Below, piece by piece: positions 15,853 to 25,018 of a DNA stretch of 34,546 nt. The notes below the pieces were generated by a model that was not told where the DNA came from, did not search any database, and was given only the letters and a program-made list of their open reading frames with translations. How positions within the stretch are numbered: position 1 is the stretch's first letter; every line of letters starts with the position of its first letter. The position numbers were made by a program, and so were the translations under genes. Origin of the DNA: an uncultured Bacillota bacterium. Its GTDB lineage: Bacteria; Bacillota; Clostridia; Lachnospirales; Lachnospiraceae. The stretch covers positions 1 to 34,546 of the forward strand of contig CATWQE010000026.1 of assembly GCA_958352855.1 (NCBI GenBank), written 5' to 3'.

Positions 15853-17196
15853 ATGAAGTTAGGAAAGAAACAAATGTTGCTGGTAAGTTTTATGCTGTTT
15901 TCACTTTTTTTCGGAGCAGGGAATTTAATTTTCCCTCCGTTTCTGGGGCAGAATGCAGGAGAAACAACGCCTCTGGCCATTGGGGCATTTTTAATTACAG
16001 CAGTTCTTCTGCCGGTGCTTGGCGTTATTGTTGTGGCAAGATTTCAGGGGCTTGACTGTCTGGCCGGAAAGGTGGGGCCCAGGTTTGCCATTATTTTTAC
16101 TGTGTTGATTTATTTGTCCATTGGACCGGGGCTTGGTATTCCCCGGGCTGCTTCAGTACCTTTTGAAATGGCAGTAGCGCCGTATCTTCCCCAAAACGTA
16201 CCTTTAAACTGGTGTATGGCTGCATATTCTCTGGTGTTTTTTGTACTGGCAGCCTGGCTGGCTTTGACACCGACAAAATTAGTGGAAAGGATTGGAAAGG
16301 TGCTGACTCCGTCACTGCTTCTCCTTTTAGTCTTTTTGTTTGTGAGCTTTTTAGCCGGAGGAAAAACAGAGGTGGCAGGAGCGCAGGCAGCATATCAGGC
16401 AAATCCTGCGGTGAAGGGATTTTTGGAAGGCTACCAGACTATGGATACCATTGCAGCGCTGAATTTTGGACTGGTGATTTCTGTTACCATTCAAAATATG
16501 GGGATTGAAAAGAAAAAACAGGTTATGCATTATACAGTGAAAGCCGGTTTGTTTGCCGGAAGTATTTTATCCATTGTTTATTTCATGCTGGCTTATATGG
16601 GAATGAAAAGTTCAGGAGTATATCCGATTCAGGAAAACGGAGCGTGGACACTGCGCTGTATTGTATCTCAGTTATTTGGAGGACCGGGAGCAGTTTTGCT
16701 GGCGGCAATTTTTACCCTGGCTTGTTTAACAACCTGTGTGGGACTGATTACTTCTATTTCCCAGTTTTTTGCGAAACTTCTTCCTAAATTGAAATATGAG
16801 CAATGGGTTTGTGTGATTACCGGATTTTCCTTCCTGATTTGCAATCAGGGATTGAATACGATTTTAGGTTTGTCCGTACCTGTTTTAAATGCCATTTATC
16901 CAATGTCCATAGTGCTGATTCTATTAGGCTTATGCGATTCCTGGATGAAAAATAACCGCTATCTTTATCCGGTGACCATTACAGGGGTTGGCTGCATCAG
17001 TGTGATTTATGTTTTGAATCAGGCAAAAGTACCTTTGGGCATTTTGGGAGAAATGTGTCATAAGCTTCCATTTTATTCCCTGGGACTTGGCTGGGTTGTA
17101 GTAGGACTTGCAGCCGCGCTGCTTAGTATTGGCCTGGGATTTTTGACAAATCTCTTAAGTGACAGGTATAATTTTGCTCTCCTTGGTAAACACTGA
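15853..17196 (+). CDS. brnQ: Branched-chain amino acid:cation symporter BrnQ
   Basis: Membrane carrier that imports leucine, isoleucine and valine with sodium or protons. The 447-residue protein starts with the family signature LFFGAGNLIFPPFLGQNAG (about 17-35) and consists almost wholly of hydrophobic segments, about 12. The ATG is preceded by AGGAGGAA at 15838-15845, directly after the T-box terminator. Expression should therefore rise when tRNA-Ile is uncharged. Frames on the opposite strand and in +2 are shadows. Confidence 0.93.
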   Translation: MKLGKKQMLLVSFMLFSLFFGAGNLIFPPFLGQNAGETTPLAIGAFLITAVLLPVLGVIVVARFQGLDCLAGKVGPRFAIIFTVLIYLSIGPGLGIPRAASVPFEMAVAPYLPQNVPLNWCMAAYSLVFFVLAAWLALTPTKLVERIGKVLTPSLLLLLVFLFVSFLAGGKTEVAGAQAAYQANPAVKGFLEGYQTMDTIAALNFGLVISVTIQNMGIEKKKQVMHYTVKAGLFAGSILSIVYFMLAYMGMKSSGVYPIQENGAWTLRCIVSQLFGGPGAVLLAAIFTLACLTTCVGLITSISQFFAKLLPKLKYEQWVCVITGFSFLICNQGLNTILGLSVPVLNAIYPMSIVLILLGLCDSWMKNNRYLYPVTITGVGCISVIYVLNQAKVPLGILGEMCHKLPFYSLGLGWVVVGLAAALLSIGLGFLTNLLSDRYNFALLGKH

Positions 17197-17230
17197 ATTT
17201 GAAAACAAATTCATATTGGAGGAATGAAGC

Positions 17231-17665
17231 ATGTGGGGGATTTTAATTGCACTGCTTTCAGGCGCTTTGATGAGTGTGCAGGGGGTTTTTAACACAGAGC
17301 TTACGAAGCAGAGCAGCTTGTGGGTTTCCACAGGCTGGGTGCAGTTTTCTGCCTTGCTGGTTTGTATTGCCGCATGGTTTTTTACAGGACGTCAAAGCAT
17401 TGGAACACTGGCAAGGGTAGAACACAAATATATTCTTTTGGGAGGCGTAATCGGAGCCTTTATTACCATTACAGTGATTCAGAGCATGTCTGCTCTTGGA
17501 CCGGCCAAAGCGGCTATGCTTATTGTGGTAGCCCAGCTTGCTGTGGCGTATCTCATAGAGCTTATGGGATTGTTTGGAGTAGACAAGGTGGAATTTCAGT
17601 GGAGAAAGCTAATAGGCATGGCAATGGCTATTGGTGGAATTATTTTATTCAAATGGGAAAAATAG
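17231..17665 (+). CDS. Small DMT-superfamily membrane protein (DUF606/YdcZ type)
   Basis: A 144-residue integral membrane protein with four or five hydrophobic segments. It begins MWGILIALLSGALMSVQGVFN and ends with a helix, GMAMAIGGIILFKW, both typical of the YdcZ/DUF606 half-size transporters in the drug/metabolite transporter superfamily. Substrate is unknown; such half-size proteins often act as dimers. It lies 34 bases downstream of brnQ with TGGAGGAA before the ATG and ends at a terminator, so it is probably part of the T-box-controlled unit. A role in amino-acid movement is a guess from context only. Confidence 0.8.
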   Translation: MWGILIALLSGALMSVQGVFNTELTKQSSLWVSTGWVQFSALLVCIAAWFFTGRQSIGTLARVEHKYILLGGVIGAFITITVIQSMSALGPAKAAMLIVVAQLAVAYLIELMGLFGVDKVEFQWRKLIGMAMAIGGIILFKWEK

Positions 17666-17667
17666 AC

Positions 17668-17699
17668 AAAAACAGCCGGGGAAAAGCGGCTGTTTTTTG
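17668..17699 (+). terminator. Rho-independent terminator after the DMT gene
   Basis: AACAGCCG at 17671-17678 pairs with CGGCTGTT at 17687-17694, followed by a T run. It closes the brnQ unit. Confidence 0.88.
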
Positions 17700-17838
17700 G
17701 TTTGCCAGAAAAAGAGGAATGTGATAATATAATGGTAACAGTTCAAGTAGCAAGTCGGCGTTTCTGCCGCAATTTCCAATATGAATACAATAGAAGAAGG
17801 AAAGAAAAGGGAAATGTGTATAACTTCTGAATTAGATA

Positions 17839-17867
17839 TTGTAATAAGAACATAAATTCGTTACAAT
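17839..17867 (+). promoter_or_regulatory. Promoter candidate for the comEA-like gene
   Basis: TTGTAA at 17839-17844 and TACAAT at 17862-17867 have a 17-base spacer, 54 bases ahead of the start codon. A second candidate is TTGCCA at 17702-17707 with TAATAT at 17725-17730, also 17 apart. I see no gene in the 256 bases between the DMT gene and this one. Confidence 0.5.
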
Positions 17868-17921
17868 AGAAGCAGTTGTATACAGATGCTTCTCTTTTAC
17901 AACAAATGGGGAGGAAAAGCA

Positions 17922-18581
17922 ATGTGTAGAACAAAGAAAAAAAGAATATTGTGGTTTTTTCTGGTTTTCAGTTTATGTCTGTGCTCCTGTAAAAAACAGG
18001 GGACAGAGATTATTCTGGATGATGTGGGACAGGAGAATCAGGAGAACCTGCCAAAAGAAGAAGTACAGGAAGAGCCCAAGGAAGCGGCTGAGCAGGAGAT
18101 TTTGACTGAACCAACCAGCATCTGGGTGGATGTAAGCGGCGCGGTTGCAAAACCGGGAGTCTATGAACTGCCGGAAAATGCCAGGGTGTTTGAAGCTATC
18201 GAGGCAGCCGGAGGTTTTCTGGAACAGGCGGATGAGCAGTGGCTGAACCAGGCCACCACATTGACTGACGGTGAAAAAATCCAGGTTTATACTAAGGAAG
18301 AGACAGAAGCTTTCAAAGCACAGGGCATGACCTCAGAAGAAGGGGCTGCCCGGCAGGAGTCAGCAGCGCCAAAAGGGGAGAGTGCAGGTAAGGTGAATCT
18401 GAACACAGCTACCTTAGAGGGGCTTCAGGAGATTCCGGGAATTGGCGAAGTACGCGCCCAGGCTATTTTGGAGTACCGTCAACAGGCAGGAGGATTTAAA
18501 AGTGTGGAGGAAATCCAGGAGGTACCTGGCATTAAGGGGAAAACATATGAAAAAATTGCAGATTACATATGCGTAGATTAA
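17922..18581 (+). CDS. comEA: ComEA-like lipoprotein (SLBB plus helix-hairpin-helix)
   Basis: Predicted DNA-binding protein of 219 residues on the outer membrane face, the receptor type that binds DNA in competence uptake. An N-terminal signal with LCLCSC (Cys about 23) looks like a lipobox, although Cys at the -2 position is unusual; ComEA proteins more often have a plain membrane anchor. An acidic Glu/Gln-rich linker follows. Next come an SLBB domain (about 65-125, IWVDVSGAVAKPGVY and later DGEKIQVYT) and two helix-hairpin-helix motifs (about 158-219, VNLNTATLEGLQEIPGIG, then EIQEVPGIKGKTYEKI). I chose ATG 17922 because GGGGAGGAAAAG precedes it; an upstream start at 17886 has none. It leads a cluster that also includes comEC. 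Confidence 0.85.
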   Translation: MCRTKKKRILWFFLVFSLCLCSCKKQGTEIILDDVGQENQENLPKEEVQEEPKEAAEQEILTEPTSIWVDVSGAVAKPGVYELPENARVFEAIEAAGGFLEQADEQWLNQATTLTDGEKIQVYTKEETEAFKAQGMTSEEGAARQESAAPKGESAGKVNLNTATLEGLQEIPGIGEVRAQAILEYRQQAGGFKSVEEIQEVPGIKGKTYEKIADYICVD

Positions 18582-18597
18582 AATAAGGAGAAAATCA

Positions 18598-19287
18598 ATG
18601 AGTAGACGAGTTCTGGTAGTGGATGATGAAAAATTAATTGTAAAAGGAATCCGGTTTAGTCTGGAGCAGGAAGGCATGGAGGTAGACTGTGCCTATGATG
18701 GAGAGGAGGCTTTGGAAAAGGCAAAAACAAAGGAATATGATATGATACTGCTGGATATTATGCTGCCAAAGCTGACGGGGCTGGAAGTGTGCCAGCAGAT
18801 TCGGGAGTTTTCTTCTGTACCGATTATTATGCTCACAGCCAAAGGAGAAGACATGGATAAGATTCTTGGGCTGGAGTATGGCGCAGACGATTATATTACC
18901 AAGCCTTTTAATATTTTGGAGGTCAAGGCCAGAATTAAGGCGATTATGCGAAGAGCCAGAAAAGAAGAGAAAAAGGAAGCTTCAGATAAAACACTGGTAA
19001 TCGGTGAATTAAAATTAGACTGTGAGGGCAGAAGAGTCTTTATTGGAGGAAGAGAGATTAATCTGACTGCAAAGGAATTTGACGTTTTAGAGCTTTTGGC
19101 TAAAAATCCAAATAAAGTATACAGCCGCGAAAATCTTCTGAACCTGGTATGGGGATATGAATATCCGGGTGATGTGCGTACTGTTGATGTCCATATCCGC
19201 CGGCTGAGAGAAAAAATTGAAACCGTTCCAAGCGATCCGAAATATGTTCATACAAAATGGGGCATTGGATATTATTTTCAGGGATAA
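18598..19287 (+). CDS. OmpR/PhoB-family response regulator
   Basis: DNA-binding response regulator of 229 residues. The receiver domain (1-115) shows the acidic pair Asp 9/10, the phospho-acceptor Asp about 53 in LLDIMLP, the switch Thr about 80 in MLTAKGE and Lys about 102 in TKPF. The C-terminal winged helix (about 130-228) has LTAKEFDVLELLAKNP and VDVHIRRLREKIE. It starts 16 bases after the comEA-like gene, with AAGGAGA upstream, and precedes its kinase by six bases. It resembles the WalR/PhoP group. Its targets are unknown, and the location between comEA and comEC does not by itself prove control of competence. Confidence 0.92.
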   Translation: MSRRVLVVDDEKLIVKGIRFSLEQEGMEVDCAYDGEEALEKAKTKEYDMILLDIMLPKLTGLEVCQQIREFSSVPIIMLTAKGEDMDKILGLEYGADDYITKPFNILEVKARIKAIMRRARKEEKKEASDKTLVIGELKLDCEGRRVFIGGREINLTAKEFDVLELLAKNPNKVYSRENLLNLVWGYEYPGDVRTVDVHIRRLREKIETVPSDPKYVHTKWGIGYYFQG

Positions 19288-19293
19288 GAAACA

Positions 19294-20721
19294 ATGAAAG
19301 AGAAGATGAAACAATCCTTTTTTAAAAGCCTCAGATTCCGGATTATGGTGCTTCTGGTGATTATCGGAATTGTTCCCTGCCTGATTATAGAGAAAGTGAT
19401 TGTCAACAGTTATGAAAACAGGGCAGTGGAATGGAAGAAAATGAATGTGAAGAACCAATGCGATATTTTGGGGAATCAGTTGATGAAAGAGGGATATCTG
19501 GAGTATCAGCAGTCTGAAGTCATCAATGGAGAATTATCTATTCTGTCTACGGTATATAATGGACGGATTCTGATTATTAACAGAAGCGGACGCATTATTA
19601 AAGATACCTATGATATTGATGAAGGGAAATATATGCTGTCCGAAGAAGTGATTCAGTGCTTTGAAGGTGTGGATACCAGCTATTATGATGAACGCAATGA
19701 TTACATTGAGCAGACCGTATCACTAAAAGACGGTAAGAGCAAACAGATTGATGGCGTAATGCTGGTAAGTATCTCCACAGGAGAAATCAGAGACAGCATT
19801 GAGATTCTGGAACACAGGGGAAATCTGCTGATGCTGGCAATTATTATTCTGGTGCTGGTTCTGGGATATTTGTTATCCAGGAGCCTTGTAAAACCTTTTA
19901 CCAGAGTCAGCAAGGCCATAGAAGAGCTGACAGATGGATATCTGGACGAGGAGATTTCTGTTCCGGATTATTCAGAAACTCAGATGCTTAGTAGTGTGTT
20001 CAATAAGATGTTGAAAAGAATGAAGGTTCTGGATGATTCCAGACAGGAATTTGTGGCCAATGTGTCTCATGAGCTGAAAACACCTATGACTTCTATTAAG
20101 GTGCTGGCAGATTCCCTGGTGGGACAGGAAGATGTGCCGGTGGAGCTTTATAAGGAATTTATGCAGGATATTGCAGTGGAAATCGACAGAGAGAATAAGA
20201 TTATTACAGACTTGCTTGCCCTGGTAAAAATGGATAAGAAGGCATCTGATTTGAATATTGAAAAGGTCAATATTAATGAACTCATGGAGAGCATTCTGAA
20301 ACGTTTAAAACCCATTGCAGACAAGAAAAAAGTGGAGCTGGTGCTGGAAACCTATCGTCCTATTGTGGCAGAGGTAGATGAGGTGAAGTTAAGTCTGGCA
20401 TTGTCCAATCTGGTAGAAAACGGAATTAAATATAATGTAGAGGATGGCTGGGTACACGTAACGCTTAATGCAGATCACAAATATTTTTATGTTACAGTAG
20501 CAGATTCAGGAGTGGGCATTCCAAAGGATTCCATAGATAAGATTTTTGAGCGTTTTTACAGAGTGGATAAATCCCATTCCAGGGAAATCGGAGGAACAGG
20601 TCTTGGACTTGCAATTACCAGAAATGCCATAGCCATGCACAGAGGCGCAGTGAAGGTAAAGAGCGAGGAGCAAAAGGGAACTACCTTTTCTGTGCGTATT
20701 CCTCTGAATTATATTGCGTAA
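19294..20721 (+). CDS. Sensor histidine kinase (HAMP, HisKA, HATPase)
   Basis: Membrane sensor kinase of 475 residues, partner of the preceding regulator. A first transmembrane segment lies at about 14-35 and an extracytoplasmic sensor region at about 36-177. The second membrane segment (about 178-197) is followed by a HAMP domain (198-250). The phospho-accepting His is about 259 in FVANVSHELKTPM. The ATPase domain includes an N box (NLVENGIKYN), DSGVGIPKD and GGTGLGLAIT. The sensor region resembles no ligand domain that I can name, so the signal is unknown. Architecture is that of PhoR/WalK-type kinases without a PAS domain. Confidence 0.93.
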   Translation: MKEKMKQSFFKSLRFRIMVLLVIIGIVPCLIIEKVIVNSYENRAVEWKKMNVKNQCDILGNQLMKEGYLEYQQSEVINGELSILSTVYNGRILIINRSGRIIKDTYDIDEGKYMLSEEVIQCFEGVDTSYYDERNDYIEQTVSLKDGKSKQIDGVMLVSISTGEIRDSIEILEHRGNLLMLAIIILVLVLGYLLSRSLVKPFTRVSKAIEELTDGYLDEEISVPDYSETQMLSSVFNKMLKRMKVLDDSRQEFVANVSHELKTPMTSIKVLADSLVGQEDVPVELYKEFMQDIAVEIDRENKIITDLLALVKMDKKASDLNIEKVNINELMESILKRLKPIADKKKVELVLETYRPIVAEVDEVKLSLALSNLVENGIKYNVEDGWVHVTLNADHKYFYVTVADSGVGIPKDSIDKIFERFYRVDKSHSREIGGTGLGLAITRNAIAMHRGAVKVKSEEQKGTTFSVRIPLNYIA

Positions 20722-20735
20722 GGGGTACTGATGAA

Positions 20736-21683
20736 ATGAAGAAATGGAAACAAGCAGCAGCAATCCTGCTGACAGCCTGTATACTTCCCTGGACTCTTGG
20801 ATGCAATAAAAAAGAAGAGTCTGAGGCGGCTGCAGCAGAATATTATATGTACTATCTGTCACCCAAGGAAACAACCCTGGAAACTACAGAGTATGTTCCA
20901 AAGAAACGTACTTCCGATGCTATGGTAAAAGAAATTGCCGGAAAAATAGGGGAAGGTCTGCCGGAGGAAGGCTATTTAAGTCTTCTTCCCAAGAATGTTC
21001 TGGTCCAGGATGTTACTTATGAAGGGCAGACTGTTACGGTGAATTTTAACAGCGAGTATAAAAAGATGAAGAATACAAGAGAAATTCTGGCAAGGGCAGG
21101 GATTGTGAAGGCCTTTACACAGATTCCCGGTGTCAGCTATGTGGAATTTCTGGATGAAGGTGAACCTATGGCCGATGCTTCCGGAATGCCGCTGGGAAAA
21201 ATGGATAAGAACACCTTTGTAGAAAACGAAGGGGAGAACATTAATTCCTATATGAATACCAGCTTAAATCTGTATTTTGCGGATCAGGAAGGGGATAGTC
21301 TGAAAAAAGAGACCATATCTGTGTATTACAGCAGCAATGTTCCCCTGGAACGAGAAGTAGTGGAAAGGCTGTTAAAAGGACCAAAATCAGAAGAATTGAA
21401 ACCTACCCTGTCTCCCAATACGAAAATTCTGGGAGTCTCCATTGTTGAAGGGATTTGTTATGTGAATCTGGATAAAAGCTTTCTGTCCGATACCATGGAT
21501 GTGCAGGAGGAGCTTCCGATTTATTCGATTGTGAATTCTCTTACAGATGCCTGCAATGTGCGCGGAGTACAGATTTCAGTGGAAGGTGAAACAAAAATGA
21601 TTTTCAGGGAAAGTATGAAGCTGGATCAGATTTACCATGCGGATTATCGTCTCATGGAGGATAAGAAAGAGGAGCAGGAATGA
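20736..21683 (+). CDS. GerMN-domain lipoprotein
   Basis: Exported lipoprotein of 315 residues with a lipobox (WTLGC, Cys about 23). It has two tandem GerMN-type domains (about 40-150 and 165-305). The first contains LLPKNVLVQDVTYEGQTVTVNFNSEY; the second repeats the pattern with LSPNTKILGVSIVEGICYVNLDKSF. GerMN domains occur in GerM, a germination and sporulation protein, and in lipoproteins linked to sensor kinases such as the LpqB type. Sitting directly after a histidine kinase gene, it may modulate that sensor outside the membrane. It overlaps comEC by four bases (ATGA). Confidence 0.82.
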   Translation: MKKWKQAAAILLTACILPWTLGCNKKEESEAAAAEYYMYYLSPKETTLETTEYVPKKRTSDAMVKEIAGKIGEGLPEEGYLSLLPKNVLVQDVTYEGQTVTVNFNSEYKKMKNTREILARAGIVKAFTQIPGVSYVEFLDEGEPMADASGMPLGKMDKNTFVENEGENINSYMNTSLNLYFADQEGDSLKKETISVYYSSNVPLEREVVERLLKGPKSEELKPTLSPNTKILGVSIVEGICYVNLDKSFLSDTMDVQEELPIYSIVNSLTDACNVRGVQISVEGETKMIFRESMKLDQIYHADYRLMEDKKEEQE

Positions 21684-23983
21684 GAAAAAGGCCCTTATGT
21701 ATGGCAGCCCTGATATGGGCGGTGATTTTGTGGCTTTTGGGAAAGGCGGGAATACCTGTGCTGGGGTATGACCCGCCCGCGCTTCCCATAGATGCAGAAA
21801 ATAAGTCTGTCCAGGTGGCAGGCACTCTTTATCACTTGGATACCTATGAGTATCAATCTATATTTTATCTAAAAGAAGCAGTTCTAATCAGTCAGACAAA
21901 CACATCAGGAAACAATCATACGTCGCAAGACACAATTCAGAAGGAATACCCACTAGATGGAATCAAAGTAACGGTGAAACAGGAAAAAATGCCAGCAACC
22001 CTTAGGGAAGGAATGAGGGTACTGGTATCTGGTACACTGGAAGAAATACCGCTGCCAGGAAATCCGGGACAATTTCATGAAAGAGCTTATTATTATGCCA
22101 GGAAGATTAAATGGTATCAGGAGGCAAAACGGGTTCAGGTGCTGGAGGAAAATTATGATTACCTGTTGCGCTTTCAGGAACAGGTAAAAAACAGGATGAA
22201 AAAAGGGCTCTTTAGAAGCTTCTCAAAAGAAAAGGCGGGGATTTTGGAAGCAATGCTGCTGGGAGAAAAAGGGAACATGGAGAAGGAAGACACGCTGTTA
22301 TTCCAGATTCTTGGCTGCTCCCATATTTTGGCCATTTCTGGTTTGCATTTATCTATTTTAGGAGGTGGTCTGCTGAAGCTTCTCTGCATATGCTCTGTGC
22401 CAAGGAGAGCCGCTATTGTCATTTCTGCAGGAATCATGTTTTTCTATGGAGGGCTGACCGGAAGCGGGGCCTCTGTTATGCGTGCTGCCATTATGTTTGC
22501 AGTATCCTCAGGAGCGTTTCTGGCAAAGAGAACCTATGACTTTTTATCTGCCATTTCCCTGGCAGGGATTCTTTTGCTCTGTGAAAGTCCTTATTATCTT
22601 TATGACAGCAGTTTTTTGCTTTCTTTTGGAGCAGTCCTTGGTCTGGCGATGGTATATCCCATTCTGTTTCAAAAAAAGAAACAAAAGAAGGGAAAATGTG
22701 TGGCAGTGCTGGCAGAGGGAGTGCGTTCCAGTATTTCAGTATGGTTTCTGCTGCTGCCTCTTGTGCTGTACTTTTTCTATGAACTGCCAATCTGGGGAAG
22801 TATTGTCAGTATCTTTTTCATGCCTTTGTCCGAACTTCTGCTCTTATCCGGTCTGGCAGGGGGAGTGTTTGGGTGTTTGCCAGTGACTTTGCCGGGACAG
22901 TTGGCAGGACTTGTGGCAAGTGAGATTCTTGAAGTGTTTCTGATTATGGGAAGAATATTGAAAATGCTGCCGGGCTCCCTGTGGATTGCCGGACAACCGG
23001 AACTGTGGTGTTGTGTGCTATATTATGGGACTGCGTCTCTGGTACTTTTTAGAAAGAGTATTTCCACTACAGGAAAGATAGGAAAAGGACTGAAAATTCT
23101 GTATGGAATTGCAATTTTGCTGCTTCTTACGCCCCTTCCAAAAGGTTCTATGGAGATTACCTTTCTGGATGTGGGACAGGGAGACTGCGCCTGTATACAA
23201 ACAGCCTCAGGAAGCTGTTACCTCATAGATGGTGGCAGTACCACAGTGTCAAAGGTGGGGAAATACAGGATTTTGCCTTTTTTGAAAGCATCCGGTATAA
23301 GACAGATTCAGGGGATTTTTGTCTCTCATATGGACCAGGATCATGTCAATGGAATTCAGGAGCTTTTGGAAATGGTGAAAACAAAAGAAACACAGCTAAA
23401 GGTGGAACGGCTGTTTTTGTCCCGGTGCGCCGGTACAACAGAAGAGCTTGAAAAACTGGAGAACCTGGGAAAGCAGGCGGGATGCCAGGTGGTTTATATT
23501 CAAAAGGGAAGCAAAATCAGGGACAGGGATTTGCTGATTGAGTGTGTGGGACCAGGGGAGATTTATGAGGACAGCAATGAGGGTTCCCAGGTTCTGCACC
23601 TTTCCCAGGGGGATTTTGACGTTTTATTCACAGGAGATGTGGAGGGGAAAGGAGAAGAACAGGTTTTAGAACTGCTTCAAGACTGTTCCGTTACATGGGA
23701 AGTTTTAAAAGTATCTCATCATGGCTCTAAAAACTCCAGCAAAGAGGCGTTTTTAGATTGCGTGAAGCCCAAACAGGCGGTAATCTCCTGTGGAAAGGGT
23801 AATTCCTATGGGCATCCACACCAGGAAGTGATGGAAAGGCTGGAAACCAGAACCCAAAGAATCTTCATAACCTGGAAAGAAGGGGCAGTGGGGATGTATG
23901 TGAGAAATCCCTTCTTTTCACAGGGCAAAAATCGTGATAAAATGAGCAGGAATCAAGAGAAAACTCCAGGGGGATTGGAATGA
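21680..23983 (+). CDS. comEC: DNA internalisation protein ComEC/Rec2
   Basis: Polytopic membrane channel for uptake of single-stranded DNA in natural transformation. The 767-residue protein has all three expected parts. There is an N-terminal OB-like domain (about 40-160), a Competence domain of hydrophobic segments (about 190-480) containing LGCSHILAISGLHLSILGGG, and a C-terminal metallo-beta-lactamase-like domain from about 490. That domain has FLDVGQGD, SHMDQDHVNG, FTGDVEG and VSHHGSKNS, so the metal-binding motifs of the presumed nuclease are intact. It overlaps the genes on both sides by four bases (ATGA), indicating translational coupling. Full length argues for a working gene, though other late competence genes are not in this window. 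Confidence 0.93.
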   Translation: MRKRPLCMAALIWAVILWLLGKAGIPVLGYDPPALPIDAENKSVQVAGTLYHLDTYEYQSIFYLKEAVLISQTNTSGNNHTSQDTIQKEYPLDGIKVTVKQEKMPATLREGMRVLVSGTLEEIPLPGNPGQFHERAYYYARKIKWYQEAKRVQVLEENYDYLLRFQEQVKNRMKKGLFRSFSKEKAGILEAMLLGEKGNMEKEDTLLFQILGCSHILAISGLHLSILGGGLLKLLCICSVPRRAAIVISAGIMFFYGGLTGSGASVMRAAIMFAVSSGAFLAKRTYDFLSAISLAGILLLCESPYYLYDSSFLLSFGAVLGLAMVYPILFQKKKQKKGKCVAVLAEGVRSSISVWFLLLPLVLYFFYELPIWGSIVSIFFMPLSELLLLSGLAGGVFGCLPVTLPGQLAGLVASEILEVFLIMGRILKMLPGSLWIAGQPELWCCVLYYGTASLVLFRKSISTTGKIGKGLKILYGIAILLLLTPLPKGSMEITFLDVGQGDCACIQTASGSCYLIDGGSTTVSKVGKYRILPFLKASGIRQIQGIFVSHMDQDHVNGIQELLEMVKTKETQLKVERLFLSRCAGTTEELEKLENLGKQAGCQVVYIQKGSKIRDRDLLIECVGPGEIYEDSNEGSQVLHLSQGDFDVLFTGDVEGKGEEQVLELLQDCSVTWEVLKVSHHGSKNSSKEAFLDCVKPKQAVISCGKGNSYGHPHQEVMERLETRTQRIFITWKEGAVGMYVRNPFFSQGKNRDKMSRNQEKTPGGLE

Positions 23984-24957
23984 AAAGTTTACAGGAAGAT
24001 ATTAAAAATCAGGATTTTAAGAAGGTCTATCTCCTGTGCGGAGAGGAAGATTACTTAAAGAAGCAATATAAAGAAAAATTAAAAAATGCATTGGTGCCGG
24101 ATGGGGATACCATGAATTTTTCTATTTTTGAAGGAAAGAAAACAGAACCAAGAGCTGTTATTGACCTGGGTGAAACCATGCCCTTTTTTGCAGAGAGAAG
24201 AGTGATATTTCTGGAGGATACCGGATTTTTTAAAAACCAGTGTCAGGATTTGCCGGAATATCTGGGAGAATTGCCGGAGTATTTATGTATGGTGTTTGTG
24301 GAAAGTGAAGTGGACAAGCGAAGCCGCATGTACAAGGCAGTGAAGAAATATGGAAGGATTGTAGAATTTGGGAAGCAGGACAGTAATACTATTATGCGGT
24401 GGGTTCTTGGAATTCTGAATCGTGAGGGGCGCAAAATTACCAGAAGTGATATGGAACTGTTTCTTACGAAAACAGGAACAGACATGGGAAATATTGAGAG
24501 AGAACTGGAAAAATTGCTGTGTTATACCATGGGGAGAGAGATCATTACAAAAGAAGATATAGAAGCGGTATGTACCACGCAGATATCCAATCATATTTTT
24601 GATATGATTCGGGCAATGACAGAGAAAAATCAGAACAAAGCTCTGGAGCTGTATTATGATTTGCTGGCTTTGAAAGAACCGCCTATGAGAATTTTGTTTT
24701 TGATTGCCCGGCAGTTTAATTTGATTATGCAGGTGAAGGAGCTGGCAGCAGAGGGGCATGACCAGAGCAGCATTGGGAAGAAAACAGGACTGCAGCCTTT
24801 TGTGGTGAGAAACTATATGACCTATGCCAGAAAATATACCACAGAAGCCTTAAGAGAAGCTGTGGAGGAGTGTGTGAGCACAGAAGCAAAAGTAAAAACC
24901 GGAATTATGACAGATACCATGAGTGTAGAACTTCTTCTGGTAAAATTCAGCAGATAA
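23980..24957 (+). CDS. holA: DNA polymerase III subunit delta
   Basis: Subunit of the clamp loader that opens the sliding clamp and loads it on primed DNA. The 325-residue protein begins with the family pattern VYLLCGEEDYLKKQY (about 16-30) and has the degenerate AAA+ domain and the C-terminal collar-type domain (LYYDLLALKEPPMRILFLIARQFNLI). It overlaps comEC by four bases; the comEC-holA-rpsT order is common in Firmicutes. A strong terminator follows. Confidence 0.92.
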   Translation: MKSLQEDIKNQDFKKVYLLCGEEDYLKKQYKEKLKNALVPDGDTMNFSIFEGKKTEPRAVIDLGETMPFFAERRVIFLEDTGFFKNQCQDLPEYLGELPEYLCMVFVESEVDKRSRMYKAVKKYGRIVEFGKQDSNTIMRWVLGILNREGRKITRSDMELFLTKTGTDMGNIERELEKLLCYTMGREIITKEDIEAVCTTQISNHIFDMIRAMTEKNQNKALELYYDLLALKEPPMRILFLIARQFNLIMQVKELAAEGHDQSSIGKKTGLQPFVVRNYMTYARKYTTEALREAVEECVSTEAKVKTGIMTDTMSVELLLVKFSR

Positions 24958-25000
24958 AAAACCAGCCGGACTGATGACGGACAGTCCGGCTGGTTTTTTA
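24957..25000. terminator. Bidirectional terminator between holA and rpsT
   Basis: Perfect 12-bp stem (ACCAGCCGGACT at 24961-24972 with AGTCCGGCTGGT at 24983-24994), preceded by A's and followed by T's, between convergent genes. Confidence 0.92.
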
Positions 25001-25018
25001 TAAAAATAAGTCTATAAA

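Noticed and set aside
22482..22886. 134-residue plus-strand frame inside comEC
   Set aside because: It is out of frame within a conserved membrane domain, with no family resemblance and no ribosome site of its own.
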